Positions 34,927 to 46,705 of a stretch of 64,000 bases of DNA are shown one piece after another. The stretch spans positions 52,910,001-52,974,000 of the forward strand of contig NC_077240.1 in assembly GCF_947179165.1 (NCBI RefSeq), read 5' to 3'. This stretch comes from Solanum dulcamara. Lineage: Eukaryota; Streptophyta; Magnoliopsida; Solanales; Solanaceae. Position numbers and translations under genes: made by a program. The notes under the pieces were generated by a model. The model did not search any database and was not told the DNA's origin. It saw nothing but the letters and a program-made list of their open reading frames with translations. Position 1 is the first letter of the stretch. Every line of letters starts with the position of its first letter.

Positions 34927-37900
34927 TGTTACACCCCGCACTCTTGAGCTCGGAACGTCTTCTTAAGTTCCTTAGACACTATCATGTGAGACGGATAAGC
35001 TACGACACTATCAAACAACTCTAAGGAAAGAAGATTGTGATACCTCGCGAGAAGGGAGGTTGGAGATAGAGTCATAAGAATCCAGAAAGAGTTGGAGGCT
35101 AAGAAATGAGTCATAGGACTCGATTTACCTACGTAAGGCACTAAGTTAAGAGTCTTATACACTTAAGTTGCTTAAGGATATATCAAGCTTACGTAGTACG
35201 GATTACATAGGCTCTTAAAGTGAGACAAAATTACGAACCCGCGAGGAAGGGAAAAAGACGACGCGTGGCAGCCAATGGAGGAGCGACACGTGGCAGAACC
35301 TCAAGCAAGCAGGTGATGCACCTACTTAGGGTCAAGTAGGTGATGCAGCTGCTTGGGGGAGGTGGACCCCGCTGCCACGTGGCAGCCCCTAATTGGCAGC
35401 ATGACACGGTGGCCAATCATGGCTTGACACGTGTCATCCTTAGGGGCTGACACGTGTCACCCCCTGGGACCACATATATGTATGATATACATCTCAAACT
35501 TCAGCTTGTTCACCAACATTTCCAGCAGAAACGTGAACAAAGAACCCTAAAGCTAAGGAGAAAAAAATTGCGACGGCTTGGGAAAAAAATAGGTAAGTCC
35601 CATTTTCGTTCCGTAAATTAATTAATTAGCGTATACTACGATGATATGGAAGTATTAGTAGTACAAAATTAGGATTTGATGCAGCAAAAAACGGACAGCA
35701 AGCTGCCACGACGTTACAGCATGCTGAAAATATTTCCGAGGCGCGATTTTGGCGAGTTCTAGCCAATTTCGGGAAAGGTAAGTTCTTACCCTCTAATTTG
35801 AAGTTTATAATGTTACATTATGGTGTATTACACACCTTAGGACCTGCTGGAAGTTGGGGAAAACGTTTGAAAAGTTCAGCGTTCGAAATTAACGAATTTA
35901 GAATCGCTATAGTTAAGTTGTTGTCGAAATAAAGTGTTGTACGTGTAGGGGATGCTGATGGTTGTGTTGTGGCGTGTTGCAGGGTCTAAAATTTATCTAA
36001 ATGAGGTGTGGGAGCTGCTGGTTGCAGCCACAGGCTTTGCAATTAAAGAATTCGCGAAAGAAAGATTAAAAACTCTAGTTTTGGTATCTTAGTTTCGAGT
36101 GAATTGTTGGGGGTTTATATTGTATAATTTTGGTCGTAAAATGTATATGTATGGGCTGCTGGTTGCATTGTTGGTTGGCTGCAGGTTCTAAGGACATGGT
36201 TGGGATTTCGGATAGGGCACATTATAGGGGAGGTGCTGTCCGATTTTCGTTAACATCCTAACTAGTTAAGGAACTAGCCGAGAAGGCGAGCGAAGGGATG
36301 AATGTTATGAATACTCGTGGGTAGTCTAAGTTGCTGAAAAGTCCAAGGTTGTTAATACTTACCTTACTTCCATGTTAAATAGGTTTCGAGGACAACGATG
36401 TGGACGTGATTAAGAGAAGTCCATACAAGGTATGTGAAGCTTTCCTTTGGCGTGTTTTTGGAATAGATATGTAGAACTATTCTTCTTTTCTTTTGGCATG
36501 TCTTAGATATAAGTTATGAATGATATATATACGATATTTGGGGATTCAATCCATTCGTAAATCACTGAGTATGAGTCGAGACTCTTATTTACTTCTTGGT
36601 ATTAGAACTTCTGTAATAGCTGAGTCATTGCCTTTTAGTCTTCTATGTGATGAAAATTAGTATATGTAAAGCCTATTTCTTCTTTCCTTTGGAATGGCTT
36701 AACTTTAAGTGAAATGGTATATGATATAGGTCTAGAGGTAATTCCATTTATGAGCTCTGATTGTAACTCGTGACTTGTAGTCACTCTTGAACATTAAGAG
36801 TCTGAAAGTAGTCAAACTACTATTCTCGAGCCTGCTATATAATGAATAATGAGTGGAAGTACCAGCTCCTCTCCATTTAAAGGCTCTAAAATGGTAAAAG
36901 CGTCTGATTGCATAATTTGAGTCTTTGACTAGATAACTGTGTCTCTGATTGCATAATCGTGTCTTTGATTACATAAACCATGTTTCTGATTGCATAAGCT
37001 ATATGGCATTGTCTGGATGCATGTCTGTGATTCTTGAGGCCCCAACTGATGTAAGCCCTAATGACATCTAAAGGGATACCTCGGATAATTACTCCCCAGT
37101 CTTCAGGTGACGGTTCACTTGACTGTTTCATCGAGTCTTAAATAATGACTTAGTTGCATATGGTTTCTCACTACTCTACTCGTACATACTGTAACCCATC
37201 CTTCCTCGAGTCCCACGATGGGCCGGGATATGTTATCGTGCACAGTGTTACTACTTCTTTCACCGCGTCCCGGGCCGGATGTGTATAGTTCCACGCATGA
37301 GGAGACGATGCCGTACGTGAGGTGTGATATATGTTATATGTTATGACGATACGATTATTCACCGAGTCCCGGGCCGGCTGTAATATGATAGTATATGTGG
37401 TGAAATAAGGAAGGAACACCGAGTCCCTCCTTAGAGGGCCGGGTATATATGTATATTATGATGCTACGCTATAGACGTACACCACTCCATTCACCGAGTC
37501 CCTCACTAAAGGGCCGGATACTTTATGTAGGCATGCATATGAGATTAAAGCAATACATTGTGACCCTGAGCCCCGTAGTGAACTGGGTATAACACGATGA
37601 TATACATGATAAGATGATACCGTATACGATGGTATGATACCGTATACGATGATATGATGAAATGAAATGCATTATGACACGATGATTTGTGATTATGAAG
37701 TAATGATAATGACACTGAGTTCACTAGAGGGCCGGGCACAGTATATGATGGTGTATAGGATCACGTGTCCTAAGGTGCAGGTACAGTAAATTGTTAATTG
37801 TTATACTTATCCCCTGCATCCCTATTTCAGTTATGATCTCAGTTACGATGTGTTATGCTTTACATACTCAGTACATATATCGTACTGACCCCCCTTTTCT

Positions 37901-38386
37901 CGGGGGGCTGCGTTTCATGCCCGCAGGTACAGATGTTTATTCTGGAGATCCATCAGCATAGGAGTTCCTCTCAGCTGTGTCGGAAGTGCTTCACTGTTCT
38001 GGAGCCTAAATTTTGATGTTGGTCACTTAATGTATATATTTGTACATTCAAGGGTACGGCGGGGGCCTTGTTCCTCCATATGTTGCTGTTACTATTCTTA
38101 GAGGTCTGTAGACATATGTATATGTGGGTTGTTTGTGAGTTAGTTTTGATGTTGCCTATTCGATATGTTGTGAATGTTTTTGTTATAGCAGCCTTGTCGG
38201 CTCACATGCCCTTTCATGATATGATACAAATGAAAGAGGCTACATGTACATAAAAAAGTTTTAAACTATTGGGGTTTTGTATATAGTATCACATCACACA
38301 CGGTTCAACTTAAGTGTAGTTGATAAATACGCATAAGAGGGTCCAGGTCGGACCCCAGTTGCGGCCTACGGGGTTGGGTCGTGACA
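34927..38386 (+). repeat. E5 3' LTR
   Basis: It starts TGTTACACCCCGCAC. The promoter is at 35261-35480 (TATA near 35471), the exon-like island at 36185-36429 (245 nt), and the hairpin module at 37869-37926. The terminal hairpin is intact here (GGGTCCAGGTCGGACCC near 38340). Same length as the 5' LTR with no length change. Confidence 0.95.
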
Positions 38387-38391
38387 CAAGG
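38387..38391. repeat. Target-site duplication CAAGG (right copy)
   Basis: Exact repeat of 30224-30228. Confidence 0.93.
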
Positions 38392-39933
38392 GACGCGGTG
38401 AGTTATGTATTAACAACCTGCACGAGTAGAGTAATAACGAACTATATGCAATTAGCTCATCATCTAAGACTCGGTATAACAATCGTCATGGACTATCATT
38501 TGAGGATCAAAATGATTATCATCTCAAGTATCCTCAAAATGCCATTAGGGGCCATATCGATGGAGTCTCAAGATTCCTAGACTTTTATTGAGGTAATACC
38601 GAATAGCTTATGCAATCAGAGATACTTGTCATTATAGAGTTCTTAGGCATGGGAGCTCATACATTCAATTAGTATTCATCATATAGGGACTCCAGGGTAG
38701 TAGTTCAACTACTTCAATAACTTTGATATTAAGAAATGAATAAAAGTTATAGTTCATGCTTCTCATGCATCAAGTTACTATTTCATGTACAGAAGGCTCG
38801 GGGGTGATAGCTCAGCTACCTTAAGCGCCTTAGCATTTACAAGTGAACACGAGTCAATAGGCTCTACATATATTACCTTTTATCCTATAGAAGCCTTAAA
38901 AAGGCAATAGCTCAACTATTACAGGAGTTCTACCATTATGAAGTGGATAAGAATTACGAACTATAGTCGGAGCTTTACGAATGGAATTATCCCCCAGTTC
39001 CATATACAAACCATTCATAGCTTATATCTAAGACATGCCAAAATAAAGAAGAATAGCTTTACATACCTCTTACGACTCTTTATCTCGTTCGTCTCGTCGT
39101 CCTCTGAACCTAGGTAATATAAAAGCAACATGAATATTAATAACCCTTGGGTTTCCAGCATCTTAGGTTACATATGAGTATTCATAGAACTCAACTTTTC
39201 GCTCGCCTCCTCGATTAGTTTCTTAACTAGTTAAGGCGTTAACGAAAATCGGACAGCACTTCCCCTATAATGTGCCCTATAGAATTCCCAATCACATATT
39301 AACCTACATCCAACCAACAACATAACCAGCAGCTCGTATATATAGAAAACTTTGCAACATTGTACATTACAACCTCCGGACGACTTGCTCGAAATTATGA
39401 TATCCAAAATAGGGTTTCTATTTTCTATTTTGCGAAACCTTTAATCGTACGAAGCGTGGAATCATGTGGCTGAAACCAGAAGCTCCCACACCTATTTTAG
39501 AACACATTTAGACCTTGAAACACACACCACACAACCATCAGCAACCTGTAAATACACCATGCCTCACTTTGACTACAATTTAACTACGACGACTTCAATT
39601 TAGATTGTTTCTTTCGCTGAGCATCCCTATGATTGTTTTCATACATCCAGAAGTATAAAAGGTACATAATACACTCCATAACAGCCCCATAAATTCCACA
39701 TTTAAATGAGAAACCTTACCTTATCCAAAATTGGCCAAAAATAGCCAAAATCGCGCCTCGGAAACCTCTTTAGCGCGCTGAAACTGTGTGGACTGGTTGC
39801 TGTCCGTTTTGGCTACACCAAGCCGTGATTTTATACTTCTAATACCTCCATATCATCGTGGTATATGCTGGATAATTAATTTACGGAACGAAATCGGAAC
39901 GTACCTATTTGTTTCCTCCTAGCCGTCGTGATT
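38392..39933 (-). mobile_element. E3 5' LTR, second segment, truncated
   Basis: Resumes the E3 LTR after E5 (GACGCGGTGAGTTATGTATTAA matches 13024 onwards). It contains the exon-like island at 39067-39303 (237 nt). It stops at AGCCGTCGTGATT, before the U3 promoter and terminus, where plus-strand LTR sequence begins. The right end of E3, with its expected GCTTC duplication, is missing, so a deletion happened here. Confidence 0.8.
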
Positions 39934-40416
39934 TTGCTGCTGGTTGTGTGGTGTGTGTTGCAGGGTCTAAGTGTGTCCTAAAATATGTGGGGGAGCTTCT
40001 GGTTGCATCCACATGACCCCCTCTTCGTACAGTTAAAGTTTTTACAAAATGGAAACTAGAAATCCTATTTTGGTATCGTAGCTTCGGGCGAGTCGTTTGG
40101 AGTTTATGTTGTATATTGTTGATGTGAACTGCTTAAACATATGCTGCAGGTTGTTGTTGTTGGTTGGATTTAGGTATTAGGAGGGGAATTGGAAATTCGG
40201 ATAGGGCACATTATAGGGGAGGTGCTGCCCCATTTTCGTTAACGCCTTAGCTAATTAAAAAACTAGTCGAAGAGACGGACAAGGAAATAGATTCCAGGAA
40301 TGCTAAGGTGCAACCTAAGATGCTGGAAAGCTAAGAGTGGTTGATATTCGTATTAATTTCATGTTGAATAGGTTTAAAGGATGATGAAGCGAACGGGAAA
40401 AAGAGTAACTCACAAG
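39934..40416 (+). mobile_element. LTR middle fragment, plus orientation
   Basis: Carries TTGCAGGGTCTAAG, the GGATAGGGCACATTATAGGG island core and ends at AGTAACTCACAAG, just before where GGTATGTAAAG would follow. Both ends are abrupt joins: to E3 on the left, and to internal-domain sequence (ATCAAAAGCCAAGG) on the right. Confidence 0.75.
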
Positions 40417-41496
40417 ATCAAAAGCCAAGGATATCGAATAACTCAAGGGAAACTACGAAGGATAATGACAGCATGCTAGATCAAAAGCCAAATGTTGGCT
40501 GTAGAGTTTGTCGCAAGTGATATTGCGATAGATAAATAACCAAGGAAAAGAAATAGCAAGACTCCTATAGTAGGAGATAAGATGAGCAAGGAGTAAATAA
40601 GGAAATAGAAAGAAGTGCGACAAGGTATTTCTTTCACTCTCTCATATTCTAGTAAAGATAAAGAATGACACGAGAATGTGTCAAGAAGGTTACAAGCGAG
40701 GGTAAGGAAAAATTGTGAAATGGTTTAAATAAGAAGGACAGGACTAGCTGGTTACTATAGGATTGGCAAGCTTATATGTCAAATTCCTTTAAAATTATGC
40801 CAGCTAATGATAGACAGAACTCAAAATGGCTCAAAGGGCACTATATGAACGAACTTTAGTGCTACTCAGTAGCCAACCCTAATGAATGGGTGCGTACAAA
40901 AAGGGGTGAATACAATAGAAGGATTTAAAACAAAATGACCAAAAAGGAACATGGTCGTAGTGGAACTAAAGATCTACCCCTATACCGGTTGCAAGATAAC
41001 AGAGGAAAGGGCAAGGCAACACATAAAGACTAGTGAGACGACGCTAAGATAAATTTTGGGCTAAGTTGAGTGCCCCGCACATTATTGCAAGGATTGCCAT
41101 GAAACGTGACATGAGGACTTTCCAAGAAGGTCACCCATCCCAGTATTTCTCTCGCCCAAGCACACTTAACTTCTAAATTTTAGTGGAATTTAGTGCGACG
41201 AGGCAGATGTGGTCGCGCGAGATGGAAGAATCTTAACTAGCGGTGGAGAAACGACATGATATTATGTTCCTGGAGTACTATACGTTACGTTGAGGGTATT
41301 GTAAAAAAGACTTAAGCAAGACAAAAAAGATTAGCTAATTTCTATATGACGACGCACTCGAATGCCACAGTTCTTCAACTTAGTACAAGTTAATGAGAGG
41401 AAAACCACAGAATGACTATACGGGCCAGTGGGCGAGGGAATTTCGACACCACTTGACAGCCAACTCTTAGAGAGGAAAAAAAAGAAGCAAAACCCA
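40417..41496 (+). mobile_element. Subfamily B internal fragment with 5S segment
   Basis: Matches 45180-45870 and beyond (ACGAAGGATAATGACA, GGTCACCCATCCC, GGGAATTTCGACACCACTTG). It ends at GCAAAACCCA where a minus-strand LTR terminus TGTCATGACCC begins. Includes the relict frame around 40775-40930 and the 5S-like stretch at 41103-41221. Confidence 0.75.
41103..41221 (-). pseudogene. 5S rRNA-derived segment, subfamily B copy 1
   Basis: The plus strand is the complement of a 5S rRNA: GAGGACTTTCCAAGAAGGTC, ACCCATCCCAGTATTTCTCT, CGCCCAAGCACACTTAACTT. It covers nearly the full 5S length but is more diverged than the subfamily A copies. It is antisense to the element's direction (plus). Confidence 0.8.
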
Positions 41497-43157
41497 TGTC
41501 ATGACCCAACCCCGTAGGCCGTAACTGGGGTCCGACCTAGACCCCCCATATACCTAGCTATCAACTATGGTCAAATTGAACTGTAAATAAAACAATATCA
41601 TGTAACAAAGCCCCACTGAGCAATAACATTTTCATAAACCTGGAGCCCTTTTTGTTTGTATCACAACATGAAAGGGCACGCAAGCCGACAAAGCTGCCAT
41701 TGCATAATAACATACTTCATATATCATGTAGACCCAGCTGAATCAAACTGACATATACAACCGACATATACATGTCTGCAGACCTCTAAAAATATAAATG
41801 ACAATATATGGTGGGACAGGGCCCCCGTCGTAACCCCGAATGGACAAAGCAATTTTATACATCAGTGGATAGTGTTAAAAACTAGGCCCCGATACAATGA
41901 AGCCTCTTCCAGCTGAGCTGCATGGAATCCTAAGCAGACGGACTCCCAAAACCTATATCTGTACCTGCGAGCATGAACGCAGCCTCCTGAGAAAGGGGGT
42001 TAGTATGACATATGTACTGAGTATGTAAAACGTAACATAATACACTAGAGGTATACTCGAAATAGAGAAGCAGGGGAACAAATTATCAAATCGAAGACAT
42101 GTACTTGTACTCTGGGAATCACAAAAGCTTGCATGCTCAATTTATACAATATAACCGGCCCTTTCAGGGGTCCAGTGAATCACATCTGTAGGACCATCAT
42201 AGGCCCGGTGCCATCACCACCTTATTACAACACCATCATCATATATATATATATATACATACATACCCGGCTTCCTAGTAAGGGGCTTGGTGAATAATGC
42301 AGTAAATTGTGCACGATAACTGCACCGAGTCCCGGGCCGGGTATGTTATCATGCACAATTCACTGCATCACTCACCAAGCCCCTCACTAGAGGGCCGGGT
42401 ATGTATGTATATATATGATGATGTGTTGTAATAAGGTGGTGATGGCGCTGGGCCTATAATGGTCCTACAGATGTGATTCACCGGACCCCTAAAAGGGCCG
42501 GCTATATTGTATAAATTGAGCATGCATGCTTTTGTGATTCACAGAGTACAGGTACATATCTTCAATTTGATAATTTGTTCCCCTGCTTCTCTATTTCGAA
42601 TATACCTCCAGTGTATTATGTTACGTTTTACATACTCAGTACATATGTCGTACTAACCCCCTTTCTCGGGGGCTGCGTTCATGCCCGCAGGTTTAGATAC
42701 AGGTTTTGGGAGTCCATCAGCTTAGGATTTCATGCAGCTCATCTGGAAGAGGCTCCATTGTATCGGGGCCTAGTTTTTGATACTGTCCACTGATGTATAA
42801 AATGGTTTTGTCTATTCGGGGGTACGGTAGGGGCCCTGTCCCACCATATGTTGTCATTTATATTTTTAGAGGTCTACAGACATATATATGTGGGTTGTGT
42901 ATGTCAGTGTGATTGAGTTGGGTATACATGATATATGAAGTATGATATTATGCTATAGCAGCCTTGTCGGCTTGCGTGCCCTTTCATGTTGTGATACAAA
43001 CGAAAAGGTCTATAGGTTTATGAAAATCTTATCGCCAAGTGGGGCTCTATTACATAATATTGTTTAATTTACAGTTCAATGTGACCACAGCTTATAGATA
43101 TGTATACAGGGGGTCTAGGTCGTACCCAGTCGCGACCTACGGGGTTGGGTCATGATA
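41497..43157. repeat. Large palindrome of two LTR ends, arms about 0.82 kb
   Basis: The left arm 41497-42320 is a minus-strand LTR end (TGTCATGACCC...). The right arm 42345-43157 is the matching plus-strand LTR end (...GGGTTGGGTCATGATA). The spacer is only about 24 nt, containing CCCGGGCCGGG. Each arm has a hairpin module (41965-42019 and 42637-42690). The right arm is followed by a PBS, so it is the true 5' LTR end of the internal domain on its right. Most of both LTRs is missing. A transcript across it would form a long double-stranded RNA. Confidence 0.88.
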
Positions 43158-43161
43158 GAAG

Positions 43162-43173
43162 TGGTATCAAAGT
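43162..43173 (+). other. Primer-binding site, decayed
   Basis: TGGTATCAAAGT, two bases from TGGTATCAGAGC, four bases after the LTR end. Confidence 0.85.
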
Positions 43174-44329
43174 AGTTCGTTCTTGGATTATCTGCAGACT
43201 GTGTCTAGTAGAGTTTTGATTATCGATGTGTTATGCACCACATCCATAAACAAGAAGCTACATGACATTTAGGATGTTACCTTTCCTTTAAATCTGAAAT
43301 CGTGCTTTAGATCTTTGTCATAGGAAATTTTCTTATACTAACCTTGGATCTTAACAGAAGAACGACACCAATAGAAGAAAGTAATTGACGATATGGAAAG
43401 TTACGAAGCATGTAGGTAAGTAAAGTAAAGCCATGGAAGATATCCGTCGGGTAAGGTATTGAAGTACTAATGAAATGTAAAGTTGAAACCTGAAAGGAAA
43501 GCAGACAGGAAGTGCAACAGATGCAGTTTAAAGTTGGACATATGAGGTAAGTCCAGTATTTTTATATTATTATTGATGTTGAAATCCCTGTATGGCTACA
43601 ATATGAGGTGATATTGAAAGCCCTGTGCGGCTGTGATATGATAAGAATATATATGTGTTGGCCCTGTGAGGCATTTGTTGGTACTTTTTGCGTGCAGGTT
43701 TGGGGATAAGTAAGAATTATAGAGGAAACTCTGTAGAAATTTTCCTAGAACAAGAAAAGAGAATGAAACATAGAGTCTTAAGATGTCTTGGAAGTTGATA
43801 CCAAGTACCCCCATTATGGTTAACTAAATCTGTAAGAGGTACCCCTTAGGTCGTCTATAAGGGATACCCTTTTCACTCGGGGAAGTTTATTACGGAGAAA
43901 CAAAATTCTGTCTGAGCAGTACAGTTCAGACCACAGTATCTCCAGCTGTAACTATGCTGTAGAAAAAAAGAGAAGCTCAGGTTGAAAGGTAAGATGTCTA
44001 GTAATTGAGCTTCACTCTTTTTGAAAGTCCCAAGCCCTCAATTCCTATCGTAAATTAGACGAGTTGTTCATAACTTGAGGATAAACTTGGAAGGATACCA
44101 GGTCGGGTAAGTATTAAAAGGGAAGTACTTTGATGTTTAAGAGGTTCTGGTTTCTTCCAACAATGGTTGAAAAATGGTTTATGATAACAGTTTATAATTT
44201 TCCACCGACTAATTGGGGAAAGAACTTCTAACAGAAGCACCTCAAAGAGATGTCAGGAACTGAACGCGAATACGAATTAAAAGGGGGATATGTAAGTATG
44301 AATTGAACAGTGTGATATGAGTATGCAGG

Positions 44330-44875
44330 GATAAAGTGGAACCACTAGTAAGACGCACTTAGTACGCATTGACTAAGTTAAAAGCCTGCGTTGAGCACGC
44401 AGTAAGAGTATGGAGCTTAAGATATAAGGAAATGACACGTGTACATAACGTCTCCCCAAAAATAGTGGAACCCTTAAGGGACGAGGACAACAAACTTAAG
44501 GAATAATTAGTGTAACCTACATTCACCCCAAGGAATAAAGGATATAGGTTGGGGTAAAGCTACTATTTCAAAAGAACCTTGAACAGTTATCGTCGGAATA
44601 CTAGCACTGTCTAATTGGAATTGGAACGACTACAGGTGCGAAGTAATTCTGAGAAAAGGAAAAGTACAAGGTGTCCTTGGATGAGTTGTTCCTTGGGTCA
44701 CATTATTTAAGTACCGATTAGTAGACAGGCATCATATTAAATATGGAAAGGTTCTCGTCACTTTGTAATTTAGCCATGGATCCGTACGTGGATAGTCCGA
44801 TTATAAAATATGAAGATAGACGGAGACATGATGCAGTACCAAGTAGATTGGAGGAAGAGATTGGGCAAAATTGAG
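44330..44875 (+). pseudogene. Unrecognised relict reading frame conserved between two B copies
   Basis: One frame gives LKACVEHAVRVWSLRYKEM, then TRVHN, then IVEPLRDEDNKLKE. A later part gives NMERFSSL, PIIKYEDRRRHDA and SRLEEEIGQN before TGA. The minus-strand copy at 57938-58540 encodes nearly the same residues (LKACIENAVRAWGLRYKKM; NMERFSSL; YTDRRRHDA; SRLEEEIGRN) and stops at the same place. Shared in-frame stops, such as TAG just before the first block, show decay. Charged, leucine-spaced stretches suggest a helical or coiled-coil protein. I do not recognise the family; it is not the usual gag or pol. Candidates are a captured host gene or an element-specific extra protein. Confidence 0.55.
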
Positions 44876-44922
44876 ACTGGACAAAGAGACATAGAGCAAG
44901 GTACAAGCAAATAAAAGTACGA

Positions 44923-44944
44923 GTACCCTCTGAAGGGGGAAAGT
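44923..44944 (+). other. Internal PPT-like tract
   Basis: GTACCCTCTGAAGGGGGAAAGTT, the decayed counterpart of CTCTAAAGGGGGGAAGTT at 50603-50624. Confidence 0.5.
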
Positions 44945-45509
44945 TAATGAGAAAATGGCAAAGATAGTAGGAGGCAATTGATATAGCAATATATGTGAGA
45001 TAGACGTCTAAACTTCGATAAGATATCTTGCTGAACCAAGTTGGAAAGGTCCGGAAGCTACCAATAATTGGATGGAAGCTAGAATGCTACATAAGGCAGC
45101 GTTAAGAAGTTTGTGATGAGACCCTGAACAACATAACACTAGAAGGCGGTTGCATATAAAAACAAAAGAGTGTAACCATGAAAGGATATCAACCAACTTA
45201 AGAGACATTACGAAGGATAATGACAACATGCTAGACCAAACGCCAAAACATTGGTTATAGAGTTAGTCGCAAATGATGTTGTGATAGATAAATAACTAAA
45301 GAAAAAGGAATAGAAAGCCTTATGTGGTAGAAAATGAGGAGAACACAAAGTGAATAGAGGATAGTGAAGCTAAAGGTCTACGCCGATACTAGATGCAAGA
45401 TAATAGATAAAAGGACAGGGCAAAACAAAAAAACTCGCGAGACAACGCTGAGGTAAATCTGGAGCTAAGTTTAGTGCCCCACACATTATGGCAAGGATTA
45501 CAATGAAAA

Positions 45510-45624
45510 GCAACACGAAGACTTCCCAGGGAGGTCACCCATCCCAGTATTACTCTCGCCCCAGCACGCTTAACCTCGAAATTCTGATGGAACTTAATGC
45601 GTTAGTGCTGGTATGATCACGCGA
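45510..45624 (-). pseudogene. 5S rRNA-derived segment, subfamily B copy 2
   Basis: The plus strand reads the complement of 5S rRNA almost end to end: GCAACACGAAGACTTCCCAG, GGTCACCCATCCCAGTATTA, CTCTCGCCCCAGCACGCTTA, and TTAGTGCTGGTATGATCACG. It keeps the internal promoter boxes with few changes. Antisense to the element. Confidence 0.9.
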
Positions 45625-46470
45625 GATAGAAGAATTGGAACTAGAGGCGGAAGAACGCCATGAGATTATGTTCCTGGAATACTATTCGTTATGTTGAGGG
45701 TATTGTAAAAGGGATTTAAGCAAGACTGATGATGCACTCAAATGCCACAGCTCTTTAACATAGAACCAGTTAACGAGAGGAAAACCGCAGAATAACTATA
45801 TGGGCCAGTGGGCAAGGGAATTTCGACACCACTTGGCAGCTAACTCTAAGGACGAAAAAGCAAAACCCAAAAGGTAAGGGTACCAGCTGATTTAATTTAC
45901 GAATGACAGGAAGTAATACCCAAGGTCGAAAATTCCACAATATGACCAGGACTATAAGACTCACTTCGCACTCCAGCGTTAGATGAATCTGGAGGGAATG
46001 TTACTTATGGATTAATGATATTAATCCCTGCTCCTTCGAGCAAAGGTTACCTACTCCGCCGAGAAGGTGTAAAATTGTAGAGTAAAAGAGTGGTAGGACC
46101 TTACAGAGTCCCCACAGCTATTGTCCTAGGAAAGGGAGCCCAAGTTGCAATTAACTATCGAGAGATACAAAGATATGTTAAGCCAAATTACCGAGATGGA
46201 ATTAGTGCTACGAGTGGAGTAAGACATGGCCACGAGTGGACCATAGATCTACCCCAACATCGAGTGTAGGATAAGGGAGAAAAAGGCAGGGTAAAACATG
46301 AGTACTAGCGAGGTAACGCTAGGATACTTCTTGTACCCTCTCATATTCTTGTAAAGGTAAAGAATGACACAAGATAATGTGTCTAGAGGATTACAAATGG
46401 GGGTAGGGGAAATTGTGAAAGGGTCTAAGTAAAACTGGCAAAACTAAGTGGTTACTACAGGATGACAAGC

Positions 46471-46705
46471 TTATACGCCAAAATTCCTTTGGAATTATAC
46501 CAGATCATGTTAGACAAAGCACAGAACGACTACGAGAGCCATTATATGAGGGGAATGCAACATTATTCGGTAGCCAACACTAAGGATTAGAAAAAAGGAG
46601 GGGAAGAAGGACCCAAAAGATCGAATACCAGTTAAAGTTCTGAAAATAGTTGAGAAGGACTATACGAGGCTAACGGTTTCCAAATTATCAACGTCATTAT
46701 GAACC
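46471..46705 (+). pseudogene. Second relict frame of subfamily B
   Basis: Encodes a version of the 79-codon frame at 51756-51995, with KIPLEL, AQNDYESHYMRG and the end KLSTSL before TGA. It is broken here by an in-frame TAG after NTKD and a frameshift. It lies just upstream of the integrase remnant. Not recognised. Confidence 0.5.

Larger units (their letters stand above)
30229..38386 (+). mobile_element. Complete young LARD-like retrotransposon E5 (8158 bp)
   Basis: Two LTRs of equal span (30229-33688 and 34927-38386, 3460 bp each) enclose only 1238 bp of internal DNA. The CAAGG duplication is perfect, the PBS is at 33693-33704 and the PPT at 34909-34926. By eye I count about 20 single-base differences between the LTRs (for example TGATACA versus TGTTACA at the start). 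That suggests insertion within the last few hundred thousand years at usual plant rates. No gag or pol apart from a chromodomain scrap. LTRs make up about 85% of the element. It must be mobilised in trans. Confidence 0.95.

Noticed and set aside
42237..42263. AT microsatellite as a regulatory site
   Set aside because: Simple TA/CATA run within an LTR arm; nothing to support a function.
45510..45624. Functional 5S rRNA gene
   Set aside because: Single degenerate copies without the tandem-array context, with substitutions in the 5S body and embedded in retrotransposon internal domains. Treated as 5S-derived pseudogene segments.
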